Shown here in pieces: positions 8,648-16,429 of a DNA stretch of 37,790 nt. Numbering within the stretch: position 1 is the first letter of the stretch; every line of letters starts with the position of its first letter. A program made the position numbers and the translations under genes. This DNA comes from Rhodobiaceae bacterium. Its GTDB lineage: Bacteria; Pseudomonadota; Alphaproteobacteria; Rhizobiales; JANQQB01. Below the pieces are notes generated by a model. The model was not told the DNA's origin. It saw nothing but the letters and a program-made list of their open reading frames with translations, and ran no database searches. The stretch is from contig JANQQB010000153.1 in NCBI GenBank assembly GCA_028285165.1, positions 1 through 37,790 on the forward strand. Reading direction: 5' to 3'.

Positions 8648-9754
8648 ATGAAGATTCGCTCAATCGAAACGTTCACCAACGACTTCGTCTGCTTTGTCCG
8701 TGTAACCAGTGACAGCGGTGCCCAGGGCTGGGGGCAGACGGCGCCCTATTATGCCGATATCACGGCCCAGGTGGTGCATCGCCAGGTGGCGCCCTACGCG
8801 CTCGGTGAGGACGCCTTCGACATTGCCGGGTTGATGGACATCATCCCGGATCGCGAGCACAAGTTTCCCGGGTCCTATCTGCGGCGCGCCATGGGCGGGC
8901 TCGACACCGCGCTCCACGACCTGCGCGGCAAGCTCGAAGGCCGGCCGGTCTGCGCGCTGCTTGGCGGAACGCCCGGTCCGGTCCGCGCCTACGGCTCATC
9001 GATGAAGCGCGATATCACGCCGGCGGACGAGGCCGACCGCCTGAAGAGATTGCAGGACGCGTTCGGATTTAAGGCCTTCAAGTTCCGGATCGGGGCGGAA
9101 TGCGGCCGCGACCAGGACGAATGGCCCGGTCGGACCGAGGAAATCGTTCCGACGATGCGCAAGGCGTTTGCCGACGACACCGCACTGCTGGTCGACGCGA
9201 ATTCCTGTTATTCGCCGGCCAAGGCCATCGAAGTGGGCCGGTTCCTCATCGACAACGGCATTTCCCATTACGAGGAACCCTGCCCCTATTGGCATTACGA
9301 CCAGACCAAGCAGGTCACGGATGCGCTGGATATCGATGTCACCGGCGGCGAGCAGGATTGTTCGCTCGTCGACTGGCAACGCATGATCGACCAGCGCGTC
9401 GTCGACATCATCCAGCCGGACGTCTGCTATCTGGGCGGCATGGTCCGCACGCTGCAGGTGGCGCGGATGGCGGAGGCGGCGGGAATCCCGTGCACGCCCC
9501 ATGCGGCGAACCTGTCCATGGTGACCCTGTTCACCATGCATTTACTGCGTGTCATTCCGAACGCGGGAAAGTATCTCGAGTTCGCCATCGAACAGGAAGA
9601 CTATTATCCTTGGCAATCCGGCCTGTTCGTCGACTCGCCGTTCACCATCGTCGACGGGCATGCCCGTGTCACGGACGCGCCGGGCTGGGGCGTGGAGATC
9701 GACCCGGACTGGCTGGCGCGATCGACCTACGCGATCAGCGATATCGAGTGCTGA
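8648..9754 (+). CDS. Enolase-superfamily (mandelate racemase-type) sugar-acid dehydratase or racemase
   Basis: A 368-residue enzyme of the mandelate racemase subgroup, which abstracts a proton alpha to a carboxylate, typically dehydrating an aldonic or aldaric acid. An N-terminal capping domain precedes a beta-barrel with metal ligands Asp183 (VDANS), Glu209 (YEEP) and Glu235 (GGEQ). Acid/base residues are Lys145 in KFRIG and the His285-Asp258 dyad (TPHAAN; QPDVCYLGG), 27 residues apart as in mandelate racemase. The second lysine of the usual KxK motif is Arg147, a KxR variant. It is divergent from the MocR-type regulator, which probably controls it. The ribosome site is weak (GGA at about -8). 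The exact substrate is unknown. Confidence 0.88.
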   Translation: MKIRSIETFTNDFVCFVRVTSDSGAQGWGQTAPYYADITAQVVHRQVAPYALGEDAFDIAGLMDIIPDREHKFPGSYLRRAMGGLDTALHDLRGKLEGRPVCALLGGTPGPVRAYGSSMKRDITPADEADRLKRLQDAFGFKAFKFRIGAECGRDQDEWPGRTEEIVPTMRKAFADDTALLVDANSCYSPAKAIEVGRFLIDNGISHYEEPCPYWHYDQTKQVTDALDIDVTGGEQDCSLVDWQRMIDQRVVDIIQPDVCYLGGMVRTLQVARMAEAAGIPCTPHAANLSMVTLFTMHLLRVIPNAGKYLEFAIEQEDYYPWQSGLFVDSPFTIVDGHARVTDAPGWGVEIDPDWLARSTYAISDIEC

Positions 9755-10371
9755 CAACGCGTTTCGGGACAACCTCGTCGGGTGACGGGACACTCCGTTA
9801 GGTTATGGCGTGCCGGGAAAGGGCTAAATCGTGAACAATGTTCGAGTCCGTTGTACCAGGGTCTCAAATTCCGTATAGATTCTGGCGAACGTGGAATGGA
9901 ATCCCTTATGATTCTCATGAATTTTTTATAATTTTTCATTTTTTCATCCAATTTCAATAAAAGCGCCCTGCTTTCTTTCTGGCATTTGCGTCACTTTGTG
10001 CTTGAATTAGGCAGTGTACTCAAAGTTTTTAATCGAATTTTTGAGTCTTGCTGTTTTTAAACTTCTTTCACCTTCCTTGCCGCGTTTCAAGAAAGAAAAA
10101 CCGTAAGCTGAACAAACTCTCGGGAAAATCCCCCAGAGGACATTTTTTACCGGTAGGTCAAGGATTCATAAGGATAATATTCGTTCTGATAGAGCGGTCC
10201 CGCCAAGCACACGCATGTGGCATGGTCCGTGGACAGGCGAAAAATCGTTCACTTTGTGTTCTTTTTGGTCGCGGGCTGCATCCTTCCTGCCATTGGCGCC
10301 TTGTCTCCAGGCGCGTTGCCCGATAGCGCCAAAGGGGACAGGTCATTGACCGAGTACTGGGACCGGCGTGT
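9755..10371. other. AT-rich stretch without a gene, between convergent genes
   Basis: These 617 bases lie between the 3' ends of the enolase-family gene and the FAD oxidoreductase gene. About 9860-10210 is strikingly AT-rich, with many T runs, against the GC-rich surroundings. A 7-bp inverted repeat ACTCAAA/TTTGAGT occurs at 10018-10046. Short open frames are present (for example 10217-10480 plus, with a hydrophobic start), but none has a convincing ribosome site or recognisable domain. It could be a horizontally acquired remnant or a terminator-rich spacer. No function is assigned. Confidence 0.5.
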
Positions 10372-11805
10372 TCATCCGGCGGTCAGACCAATCGAGCGTG
10401 CGGTGTCCGCTTCTGTTGTCCGGGAAGGCGATTGCGGCAGGATGTTCTGGTTGATCCGGAACAGGTTTTCCGGATCGTAATGCTGCTTAATGGCGGCGAG
10501 GCGGTCGCCGTTCGGTCCATACGCCTCGTTGCCCCGGCCTTCTCGGTCGGCAATGAAGTTGACATAGGCGCCGGGACTTGCCCCGGCGCGCAGCAATCCG
10601 GCCGCCTGCCTGACCCAGGCGATCATTTCGGTGTCGTCAGCCGGATCCCGCCATCTTGCGCCGGGCGTGACCATGAACGGCACGTTGCGATGCGGGTAGG
10701 CCGTGTCCGTCGGTGCGATGTCGTCGATCGCGCCGCCATGGGCGCACAGCAGGATATCGGATTCCAGGCTCGGCAGGTGCGCGGCCAGATCGACCAGGTG
10801 CGCGATCAACCCGTCGTCCATTGTCCGGTGATTGACCGCGTTCCAATAGTTCCGGGCGCCTTTGGCATAGGTCTGATCGAGGAAGGCTTGCGCGTCCACA
10901 TAAGGTCGCCAGGCGACCGCGTTGCCGAGTGCCGCCGGATGATTCCGCAGCGGCGCGAGGACGACCTCGCCCTCTTCCGGCTCTCCGGCCCAGAACGCCA
11001 TCAGGATGACGACCGGCGATCCGTGGCTGTTTTCCGGCAGGAAGGGTGCGGCAGGTGCATGTGCCAGGTCGGCCCATACCGTGCATACGCGCGGTGCGGT
11101 CGCCATGAAATCGGCCCAGAACCGCAAGGCCGTGTGGCCGTGATCGAGCGGAAAGACCGTCGGCCCGAAGAGCACTTGCGGTCCGACCGGATGGAGGCGG
11201 AATTCAAATGCCGTCGCCACGCCGAAATTGCCGCTGCCGCCGCGCAAGGCCCAGAAGAGGTCGGGCAGTTCGCCCGCGCTTGCCCGTCTTTGCGCGCCGT
11301 CTGCAAGAACCATGTCGACCGAGACAAGGTTGTCGACGGTCAGCCCGTGCTGACGCGACAGCCAGCCGAAACCGCCGCCGAGCGTCAATCCGCCGATCCC
11401 CGTATCGGAAACGACACCGGCAGGCGTTGCCAGGCCGTGGACCTGGGCGGCGCGGTCAAGGTCGGCCAATGTGGCGCCGCCCTCGACTCTGGCAATGCGG
11501 CGGCCGGGGTCAACCCGGACGGAACGCATCGCGGACAGGTCGATCATGACGGCACCGTTGCCGACCGCCGTTCCGGCAATGTTGTGGCCGCCGCCCTTCA
11601 CCGAGACGGCACATCCGGCAGCGCGTGCCGCGCGAACGGCGCCGGTTACGTCGTCGGCATTGCGGCAGCGGGCGATGGCGACCGGCCGTTGATCGACCAT
11701 CGCGTTCCACACGGTCCGGGCCTCGTCGTACGCGGCTGAACCGGGCTGCAGGGTCGGCACACCGGGAATATCGCCCATATTCGGTTGGTCGAGGTTGCTG
11801 CCCAT
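10372..11805 (-). CDS. FAD-linked oxidoreductase, berberine-bridge/BBE type
   Basis: A 477-residue flavoprotein with an FAD-binding type 4 domain (about 35-215) and a C-terminal BBE segment (YVNFIADRE... YGPNGDRLAAIKQHYDPENLFRINQNI). His74 in KGGGHNIAG is the usual site of covalent FAD attachment. The position that holds a second attaching cysteine in bicovalent relatives reads GVVSDTGIGG, without Cys, so single covalent attachment is expected. Such enzymes oxidise sugars or other alcohols and pass electrons to oxygen. No signal peptide is seen. The start at 11805 is backed by GGGAGG at good spacing, and the longer open frame upstream lies antisense to the divergent regulator. It is probably regulated by the HxlR-type protein encoded across a 159-bp gap. 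Confidence 0.9.
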   Translation of the reverse strand: MGSNLDQPNMGDIPGVPTLQPGSAAYDEARTVWNAMVDQRPVAIARCRNADDVTGAVRAARAAGCAVSVKGGGHNIAGTAVGNGAVMIDLSAMRSVRVDPGRRIARVEGGATLADLDRAAQVHGLATPAGVVSDTGIGGLTLGGGFGWLSRQHGLTVDNLVSVDMVLADGAQRRASAGELPDLFWALRGGSGNFGVATAFEFRLHPVGPQVLFGPTVFPLDHGHTALRFWADFMATAPRVCTVWADLAHAPAAPFLPENSHGSPVVILMAFWAGEPEEGEVVLAPLRNHPAALGNAVAWRPYVDAQAFLDQTYAKGARNYWNAVNHRTMDDGLIAHLVDLAAHLPSLESDILLCAHGGAIDDIAPTDTAYPHRNVPFMVTPGARWRDPADDTEMIAWVRQAAGLLRAGASPGAYVNFIADREGRGNEAYGPNGDRLAAIKQHYDPENLFRINQNILPQSPSRTTEADTARSIGLTAG

Positions 11806-11878
11806 CCTGTCCTCCCAGTGGTCCGGCGCTGCCGATTTTGCCGAGCGTGGCGGAAATGCCCGATCGCGGATACTCAAA

Positions 11879-11898
11879 AATCTGGAGCGCTTCAGATT
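11879..11898. promoter_or_regulatory. Near-perfect 20-bp palindrome, candidate HxlR-type operator 1
   Basis: AATCTGGAGCGCTTCAGATT is symmetric at 9 of 10 base pairs. It lies midway in the divergent region between the FAD oxidoreductase and the HxlR-type regulator, where either promoter could be blocked. Confidence 0.55.
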
Positions 11899-11925
11899 AT
11901 GGAGTGGTTTGTCGGCCGTCCGGAT

Positions 11926-11941
11926 GGCAGACTTGTCTGCC
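11926..11941. promoter_or_regulatory. Perfect inverted repeat, candidate HxlR-type operator 2
   Basis: GGCAGAC-tt-GTCTGCC is a perfect 7-bp inverted repeat with a 2-nt spacer. It begins 39 bp upstream of the chosen regulator start and 28 bp beyond the first palindrome. Placement suggests autoregulation. Confidence 0.55.
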
Positions 11942-11964
11942 GATTGCCGAGAGGAGATCAGGCC

Positions 11965-12702
11965 ATGGCCCCCAAGGGATACGGTCAATATTGTCCGCTG
12001 GCACTTGCAGCGGAACTGCTTTGCGAACGCTGGACGTTGCTCGTCATGAGCCGGCTGATCGACGGGTGCCGGCGCTTCAATGAAATTCACCGCGGCGTGC
12101 CGAAGATTTCGCCGACGCTTTTGAAGCAGCGTCTGGAACAGCTGGAACATGCCGGATTGTGCGAACGGGTTCCGCTGCCGGACGGCCGCGGGCATGAATA
12201 CCGGCCGACCGAGGCCGGCCGGGAACTCGATCCGATCATCATGAACCTGGCCGCCTGGGGCCAGCGCTGGTCGCGGGACCTTGAGAGCGACGATCTCGAT
12301 CCCGCCTTCCTTGCCTGGAGCATGCATACGCGGATCAACGTGGATACGATGCCGCGCGGCCGCACGGTCCTGGAATTTACCTTCTCGGGAACCGCCAAGG
12401 GCCTGCACCGGTTCTGGCTGGTGGTGGAGAATGGCAAGGTCGACATGTGCCTCAAACATCCCGGCTACGATTCAGATGTCGTGATCCGATCGGACATCCG
12501 CCGTTTCGTCGAGGCGTGGCGTGGGTTCCGGGACATGCGCCGGGAAATCGCCGGCGGGCATATTGTCGTTGAAGGGCCGGAGAAGCATCGCCGTGCCCTG
12601 CCGGACTGGCTGCTGCTGAGTGCCTTGTCGCAATTCGAGCGCAAACGGTGCGGACGCGAGCGTACCCTTTATGAAGACATGCGTACCATTGCCGCCGAAT
12701 GA
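11965..12702 (+). CDS. HxlR-type regulator with SCP2-like C-terminal domain
   Basis: A 245-residue protein. Residues 8-105 match the HxlR winged-helix family: YCPLALAAELLCERWTLLV, then CRRFNEIHRGVPKISPTLLKQRL and a wing at PDGRGHEYRPTEAG. The C-terminal part (about 115-230) resembles an SCP2/sterol-carrier-like fold, a known partner of this DNA-binding domain. Cys10 sits where redox-sensing HxlR proteins keep their reactive cysteine, with Cys20, Cys35 and Cys66 also present. The ATG at 11965 follows GAGGAG at good spacing. An upstream in-frame ATG at 11899 overlaps a candidate operator and is less likely. It is divergent from the FAD oxidoreductase, its probable target, and convergent with the ROK gene. 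Confidence 0.88.
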   Translation: MAPKGYGQYCPLALAAELLCERWTLLVMSRLIDGCRRFNEIHRGVPKISPTLLKQRLEQLEHAGLCERVPLPDGRGHEYRPTEAGRELDPIIMNLAAWGQRWSRDLESDDLDPAFLAWSMHTRINVDTMPRGRTVLEFTFSGTAKGLHRFWLVVENGKVDMCLKHPGYDSDVVIRSDIRRFVEAWRGFRDMRREIAGGHIVVEGPEKHRRALPDWLLLSALSQFERKRCGRERTLYEDMRTIAAE

Positions 12703-12756
12703 CGCCACCCGCCCCGTGGCCGATTGCAACGGTGGCGCGGCGAGGATTTTGTCGGT

Positions 12757-13971
12757 TCACAGCGGCTTCAGGAGGACGCCGCTGTCGCGCGAATGGCGTG
12801 CGAGGATCGGAAGGATCGCGGCGCCCAGCGCCCGCGCGTCCTCGCCGATACGGCCGGGCACAATGTCGATGTCCGACAGGCCGCGCCGGTCGAGACGGTC
12901 ATAGGCCTCGGCCGTCCGGCCGATCAGGACATCGCGAAAGGGCGCCGGAAAGGCCCCGTCGATGCAGGCGGCCTGAAGGTCCAGCATGGCCGCGCCGGAC
13001 GCGATGATCTGGGCGATTGCCCGGGCCGACCGATCGAGCCAGTCGGCAAGCGGACCACCCGACCGGGCCTCCGCCAGATGCCGGTCCAGCATTTCGTCGG
13101 ACCGGAACGCCGCCCGGGTCGCTTCGTCAAGGGTCGACAGCGATGCGATCTGCAGGGCCTGGTACGTGTCGCCGCCGGCTGTAACGGGCAGAGAGCCGAT
13201 GGCTGCGGAATTGCCACGGCGCCCGGGATAGAGCGAACCGCCCAAAACCAGGCCGCCGCCGATGAACCAGCCGACATAGATGTACAAAAAGTCGGTGTAA
13301 TGCCTTTGGCGCGAGACCATGAGTTCCGCGGCGCAGGCTGCCGTCGCGTCGTTGGCGAGCACCACAAAGAGCCCTGTCGCCGCCGTGATCTCGGCTTCGA
13401 TGTCCACGCCCTTCCAGACGTCAAGCACCGCCGCGTCCGTCTTGGCGTCGTCCTTCCAGTTCCAGATGTCAAACGGCATGGCGATGCCGACACCGATGAT
13501 CCGCAGCGCCTCCTCGTTGGAAAGCATTGACCGGATCCGAGCGATTTCCCCTTGCGCGAAGGCGACGGTGTCGGCAGGCGTCGGAAAGTCGTAGGCCAGT
13601 GACGACCGCTCCAGGATCGTGCCGTTAAAGTCGCTGAGCACGATTTCCGCGCTGCGCCGACCGATTTTGACGCCGAACGAAAGCGCGCCGCGCGGATTGA
13701 GTGCATAGGGGACGGACGGCTGGCCGACGCGACCGCGGATCGGGGTCGTTGGCACAAGCAGGCCTTCGGTTTCCAGGCGCTTGACGATGACCGTCAGGGT
13801 CTGCGCCGACAGGCCCGTCATGCGCGCCAGTTCGGCCTTCGGCAACGGTCCGGACTGGCGGATGAGCGACAGGACGAGGCGATCATTATAGGCGCGGGCG
13901 CCGGTCTGGTTGGCGCCGCCGCCAAGCCGCTGAGAGTCCGAAGGATCGGGGTGGGACGTCAATGTGCTCAT
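12757..13971 (-). CDS. ROK-family transcriptional repressor (NagC/XylR type)
   Basis: A 404-residue regulator. Residues about 28-80 form a winged helix (NDRLVLSLIRQSGPLPKAELARMTGLS, then QTLTVIVKRLETEGLL). The rest is a ROK sugar-kinase-like fold that would sense a sugar or polyol. The zinc motif of most ROK proteins (CxCGxxGCxE) is absent: the equivalent region reads YPGRRGNSAAIGSLPVT with no cysteine cluster. Catalytic kinase function is not expected. It is divergent from smoE with a 175-bp gap holding a strong AT-rich palindrome, so it most likely represses the polyol operon and itself. The start at 13971 lacks an obvious ribosome site. Confidence 0.9.
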   Translation of the reverse strand: MSTLTSHPDPSDSQRLGGGANQTGARAYNDRLVLSLIRQSGPLPKAELARMTGLSAQTLTVIVKRLETEGLLVPTTPIRGRVGQPSVPYALNPRGALSFGVKIGRRSAEIVLSDFNGTILERSSLAYDFPTPADTVAFAQGEIARIRSMLSNEEALRIIGVGIAMPFDIWNWKDDAKTDAAVLDVWKGVDIEAEITAATGLFVVLANDATAACAAELMVSRQRHYTDFLYIYVGWFIGGGLVLGGSLYPGRRGNSAAIGSLPVTAGGDTYQALQIASLSTLDEATRAAFRSDEMLDRHLAEARSGGPLADWLDRSARAIAQIIASGAAMLDLQAACIDGAFPAPFRDVLIGRTAEAYDRLDRRGLSDIDIVPGRIGEDARALGAAILPILARHSRDSGVLLKPL

Positions 13972-13998
13972 CGGCGATCAGAGTGCCATCGCAAATTT

Positions 13999-14026
13999 AT
14001 AAATCAAGATGATTTATTTATTGACC
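13999..14026 (+). promoter_or_regulatory. Polyol operon promoter with AT-rich ROK-type operator
   Basis: ATAAATCA-aga-TGATTTAT (13999-14017) is a perfect 8-bp inverted repeat. Three bases later comes TTGACC (14021-14026), a good -35. A weak -10 (CATCCT, 14044-14049) follows at 17 bp. AT-rich palindromes are typical of NagC/Mlc-like operators. A ROK protein bound here would block polymerase at the -35. Confidence 0.65.
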
Positions 14027-14059
14027 TGCTTGCACGAAGAGCGCATCCTTGAAGCAACG

Positions 14060-14093
14060 CTTTTCTCATGGTGCGGCTCTTGCCGGAGAAAAG
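14060..14093 (+). promoter_or_regulatory. Nested hairpin in the smoE 5' leader
   Basis: CTTTTCTC (14060-14067) pairs perfectly with GAGAAAAG (14086-14093). Inside it CGGC (14074-14077) pairs with GCCG (14082-14085) around tctt, stacking directly on the outer 3' strand with a 6-nt bulge on the 5' side. It lies 53 nt before the smoE start codon, within the predicted transcript. Confidence 0.45.
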
Positions 14094-14146
14094 GCAGAAA
14101 TCCGGTACGCCGGCACGCATAATCAAAACCGAAACGGGAGGACGGA

Positions 14147-15454
14147 ATGACGTTCATGAAATGGCTGGTCGCCAGCACGGCCCTGGCCGGCATGAGCCTT
14201 GCGGCTCAGGCCGAAACGATCACGATCGCCACGGTCAATAACGGTGACATGATCCGCATGCAGAAGCTGACCGATGACTTTACAGCAAAGAACCCGGACA
14301 TCACGCTGGAATGGGTCACGCTGGAAGAAAATGTCCTGCGCCAGCGGGTGACGACCGATATTGCAACAAAAGGCGGGCAATACGACGTGATGACGATCGG
14401 CACCTACGAAGTGCCGATCTGGGGCAAGCAGGGCTGGCTGGTCTCGCTCGACGACCTGCCGGCGAGCTACGATATCGACGATCTCCTGCCTGCAATCCGC
14501 AGCGGCCTGACGGTGGATGGCTCACTCTATGCCGCGCCGTTCTACGGTGAGAGTTCCATGGTCATGTACCGGACCGACCTGATGGAAAAGGCCGGGCTGG
14601 AAATGCCGGAAGCGCCGACCTGGGAATTCATCGGCAAGGCGGCGCGCGCCATGACCGACAAGGACAACGAGATTTATGGCGTCTGCCTGCGCGGCAAGGC
14701 CGGATGGGGCGAGAATGTCGCGTTCCTGACGGCGACGGCAAACTCCTTTGGGGCGCGCTGGTTCGACATGGACTGGAATCCGCAATTCGACAGCCCGGCC
14801 TGGAAGGAAACGCTGACCTTCTATCTTGATTTGATGAAGGATGCTGGTCCTCCGGGCGCGTCCTCCAACGGCTTCAACGAGAACCTTGCCCTCTTCCAGT
14901 CCGGCAAGTGCGGCATGTGGATCGACGCGACGGTGGCGGCCTCCTTCGTGACCAATCCGAACGATTCGACTGTGGCGGACAAGGTCGGCTTCGCGTTGGC
15001 GCCGGATAATGGAAAGGGCGTTCGCGGCAATTGGCTCTGGGCCTGGTCGCTTGCCATTCCTGCCGGCACCCAGAAGGAAGCTGCGGCCAAGAAATTCATC
15101 GAATGGGCGACGTCGAAGGAATACCTGGAACTGGTCGCCTCGAAAGAAGGCTGGGCAAACGTGCCGCCGGGCACGCGGACCTCGCTTTACGAGAACCCCG
15201 AATACGCCAAGGTGCCGTTTGCGAAGATGACGCTCGACAGCATCAATTCGGCCGATCCGAGCAAGCCAACGGTCGACCCGGTGCCCTATGTCGGCGTGCA
15301 GTTCGTCGCCATTCCTGAATTCCAGGGTATTGCCACCGCCATTGGACAGCAATTCTCGGCGGCGCTTGCCGGAACCGTATCGGCAGATCAGGCGTTGCAG
15401 AGCGCTCAGGCGCTGGCCGAACGGCAGATGAAAAAGTCCGGCTACATCAAGTAA
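14147..15454 (+). CDS. smoE: Periplasmic sorbitol/mannitol-binding protein
   Basis: A 435-residue ABC substrate-binding protein of the sugar class (SBP_bac_1). A signal peptide of about 22 residues ends AAQA before ETITIATVNN. Motifs GGQYDVMTIGTYEVPIWGKQGWL, YAAPFYGESSMVMYR and GNWLWAWSLAIPAG are typical of the polyol-binding SmoE/MtlE branch. It has a strong GGGAGG ribosome site. It leads a six-gene operon in the order binding protein, two permeases, ATPase, SDR, mannitol dehydrogenase, matching the Rhodobacter sphaeroides polyol operon. Likely ligands are sorbitol, mannitol or arabitol, a call that rests strongly on the dehydrogenases downstream. It is probably repressed by the divergent ROK protein. 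Confidence 0.92.
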   Translation: MTFMKWLVASTALAGMSLAAQAETITIATVNNGDMIRMQKLTDDFTAKNPDITLEWVTLEENVLRQRVTTDIATKGGQYDVMTIGTYEVPIWGKQGWLVSLDDLPASYDIDDLLPAIRSGLTVDGSLYAAPFYGESSMVMYRTDLMEKAGLEMPEAPTWEFIGKAARAMTDKDNEIYGVCLRGKAGWGENVAFLTATANSFGARWFDMDWNPQFDSPAWKETLTFYLDLMKDAGPPGASSNGFNENLALFQSGKCGMWIDATVAASFVTNPNDSTVADKVGFALAPDNGKGVRGNWLWAWSLAIPAGTQKEAAAKKFIEWATSKEYLELVASKEGWANVPPGTRTSLYENPEYAKVPFAKMTLDSINSADPSKPTVDPVPYVGVQFVAIPEFQGIATAIGQQFSAALAGTVSADQALQSAQALAERQMKKSGYIK

Positions 15455-15475
15455 CCCGACGATGCGGTGGGTGGA

Positions 15476-15496
15476 GACCGGCCTTCGCGGCCGGTC
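15476..15496 (+). other. Intercistronic GC hairpin after smoE
   Basis: GACCGGCC (15476-15483) and GGCCGGTC (15489-15496) form a perfect 8-bp stem around ttcgc, 21 nt past the smoE stop. G-rich sequence before it and CCCACTCCC after it could extend the stem. With no T tract it is probably an mRNA-stabilising or partial-attenuation element between smoE and smoF. Confidence 0.65.
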
Positions 15497-15552
15497 CCAC
15501 TCCCATCACACACACTCCCTTTGAAACCGACCCTGTTGCCGGAGGCAGCACC

Positions 15553-16425
15553 ATGGCCACGCAGCATTCCCGCACGGCTGCCCGCCTGATGATTTCGCCT
15601 GCAGTCATTCTGCTGCTTGGCTGGATGATCATCCCCCTGTCGATGACCATCTATTTCTCGTTCCTCAGCTACAATCTGCTGATGCCGGGCCAGGAAGCCT
15701 GGATCGGCCTGCTGAACTACGAATTCTTTCTGACCGATCCGGCGTTCTTTGCCGCCCTCACCAACACGCTGATGCTCGTCGGTGGCGTGCTCGTCATCAC
15801 CATCGTCGGGGGTGTCGGCCTGGCGCTGATCCTCGATCAGCCGATCTGGGGGCAGGGCATTGTGCGGGTGCTCGTGATCGCACCGTTCTTCGTGATGCCG
15901 ACGGTGTCGGCGCTGGTCTGGAAGAACATGTTCATGAATCCGGTCAACGGTCTGTTCGCCCACGCCGCCAAGGCCGTCGGCCTGCCACCCTTCGACTTTC
16001 TCGCCCACGCGCCGCTGGCCTCGATCATCCTGATCGTCGCCTGGCAATGGCTGCCGTTTGCGACCCTGATCCTCTTGACGGCGCTGCAATCGCTCGACAG
16101 CGAACAATTGGAAGCCGCCGAAATGGATGGGGCGCGCCCGCTGATGCGGTTTGTCTTCATCGTGCTGCCGCATCTTGCCCGGGCGATCACGGTCGTGGTG
16201 CTGATCCAGACCATTTTCCTGTTGTCGATCTTCGCCGAGATCCTGGTCACGACGAATGGCGGACCGGGCTATGCGTCCACCAACATCACCTATCTCGTCT
16301 ACGCCCAGTCGCTGCTGCAATTCGATGTCGGCGGCGGATCGGCCGGCGGTATCGTCGCCGTGATCCTCGCCAACATCGTCGCGATCTTCCTGATGCGGAT
16401 GATCGGTCGGAACCTGGAGACCTGA
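15553..16425 (+). CDS. smoF: Polyol ABC transporter permease
   Basis: A 290-residue inner-membrane permease of the MalF-like class with about six membrane segments, the first near residues 15-38. The EAA loop reads EAAEMDGARPLMRFVFIVLP and is followed by TNGGPGYASTNITYLVY, a sequence typical of sugar and polyol permeases. The start is preceded by CCGGAGG. It follows smoE after 98 bp containing a strong hairpin and is 4 bp ahead of smoG. Confidence 0.92.
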   Translation: MATQHSRTAARLMISPAVILLLGWMIIPLSMTIYFSFLSYNLLMPGQEAWIGLLNYEFFLTDPAFFAALTNTLMLVGGVLVITIVGGVGLALILDQPIWGQGIVRVLVIAPFFVMPTVSALVWKNMFMNPVNGLFAHAAKAVGLPPFDFLAHAPLASIILIVAWQWLPFATLILLTALQSLDSEQLEAAEMDGARPLMRFVFIVLPHLARAITVVVLIQTIFLLSIFAEILVTTNGGPGYASTNITYLVYAQSLLQFDVGGGSAGGIVAVILANIVAIFLMRMIGRNLET

Positions 16426-16429
16426 TGCC

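Noticed and set aside
9838-9862. tRNA-like T-loop TTCGAGTCC followed by ACCA
   Set aside because: The flanking bases do not form a 5-bp T stem, and no anticodon or D arm is present upstream.
10217-10480. Small secreted or membrane protein with a hydrophobic start
   Set aside because: It overlaps the 3' end of the FAD oxidoreductase gene on the opposite strand, has no ribosome site, and shows no recognisable domain.
12704-12720. Bidirectional terminator between the HxlR-type and ROK genes
   Set aside because: Only a 5-bp stem (GCCAC/GTGGC) without a T tract was found, which is too weak to call.
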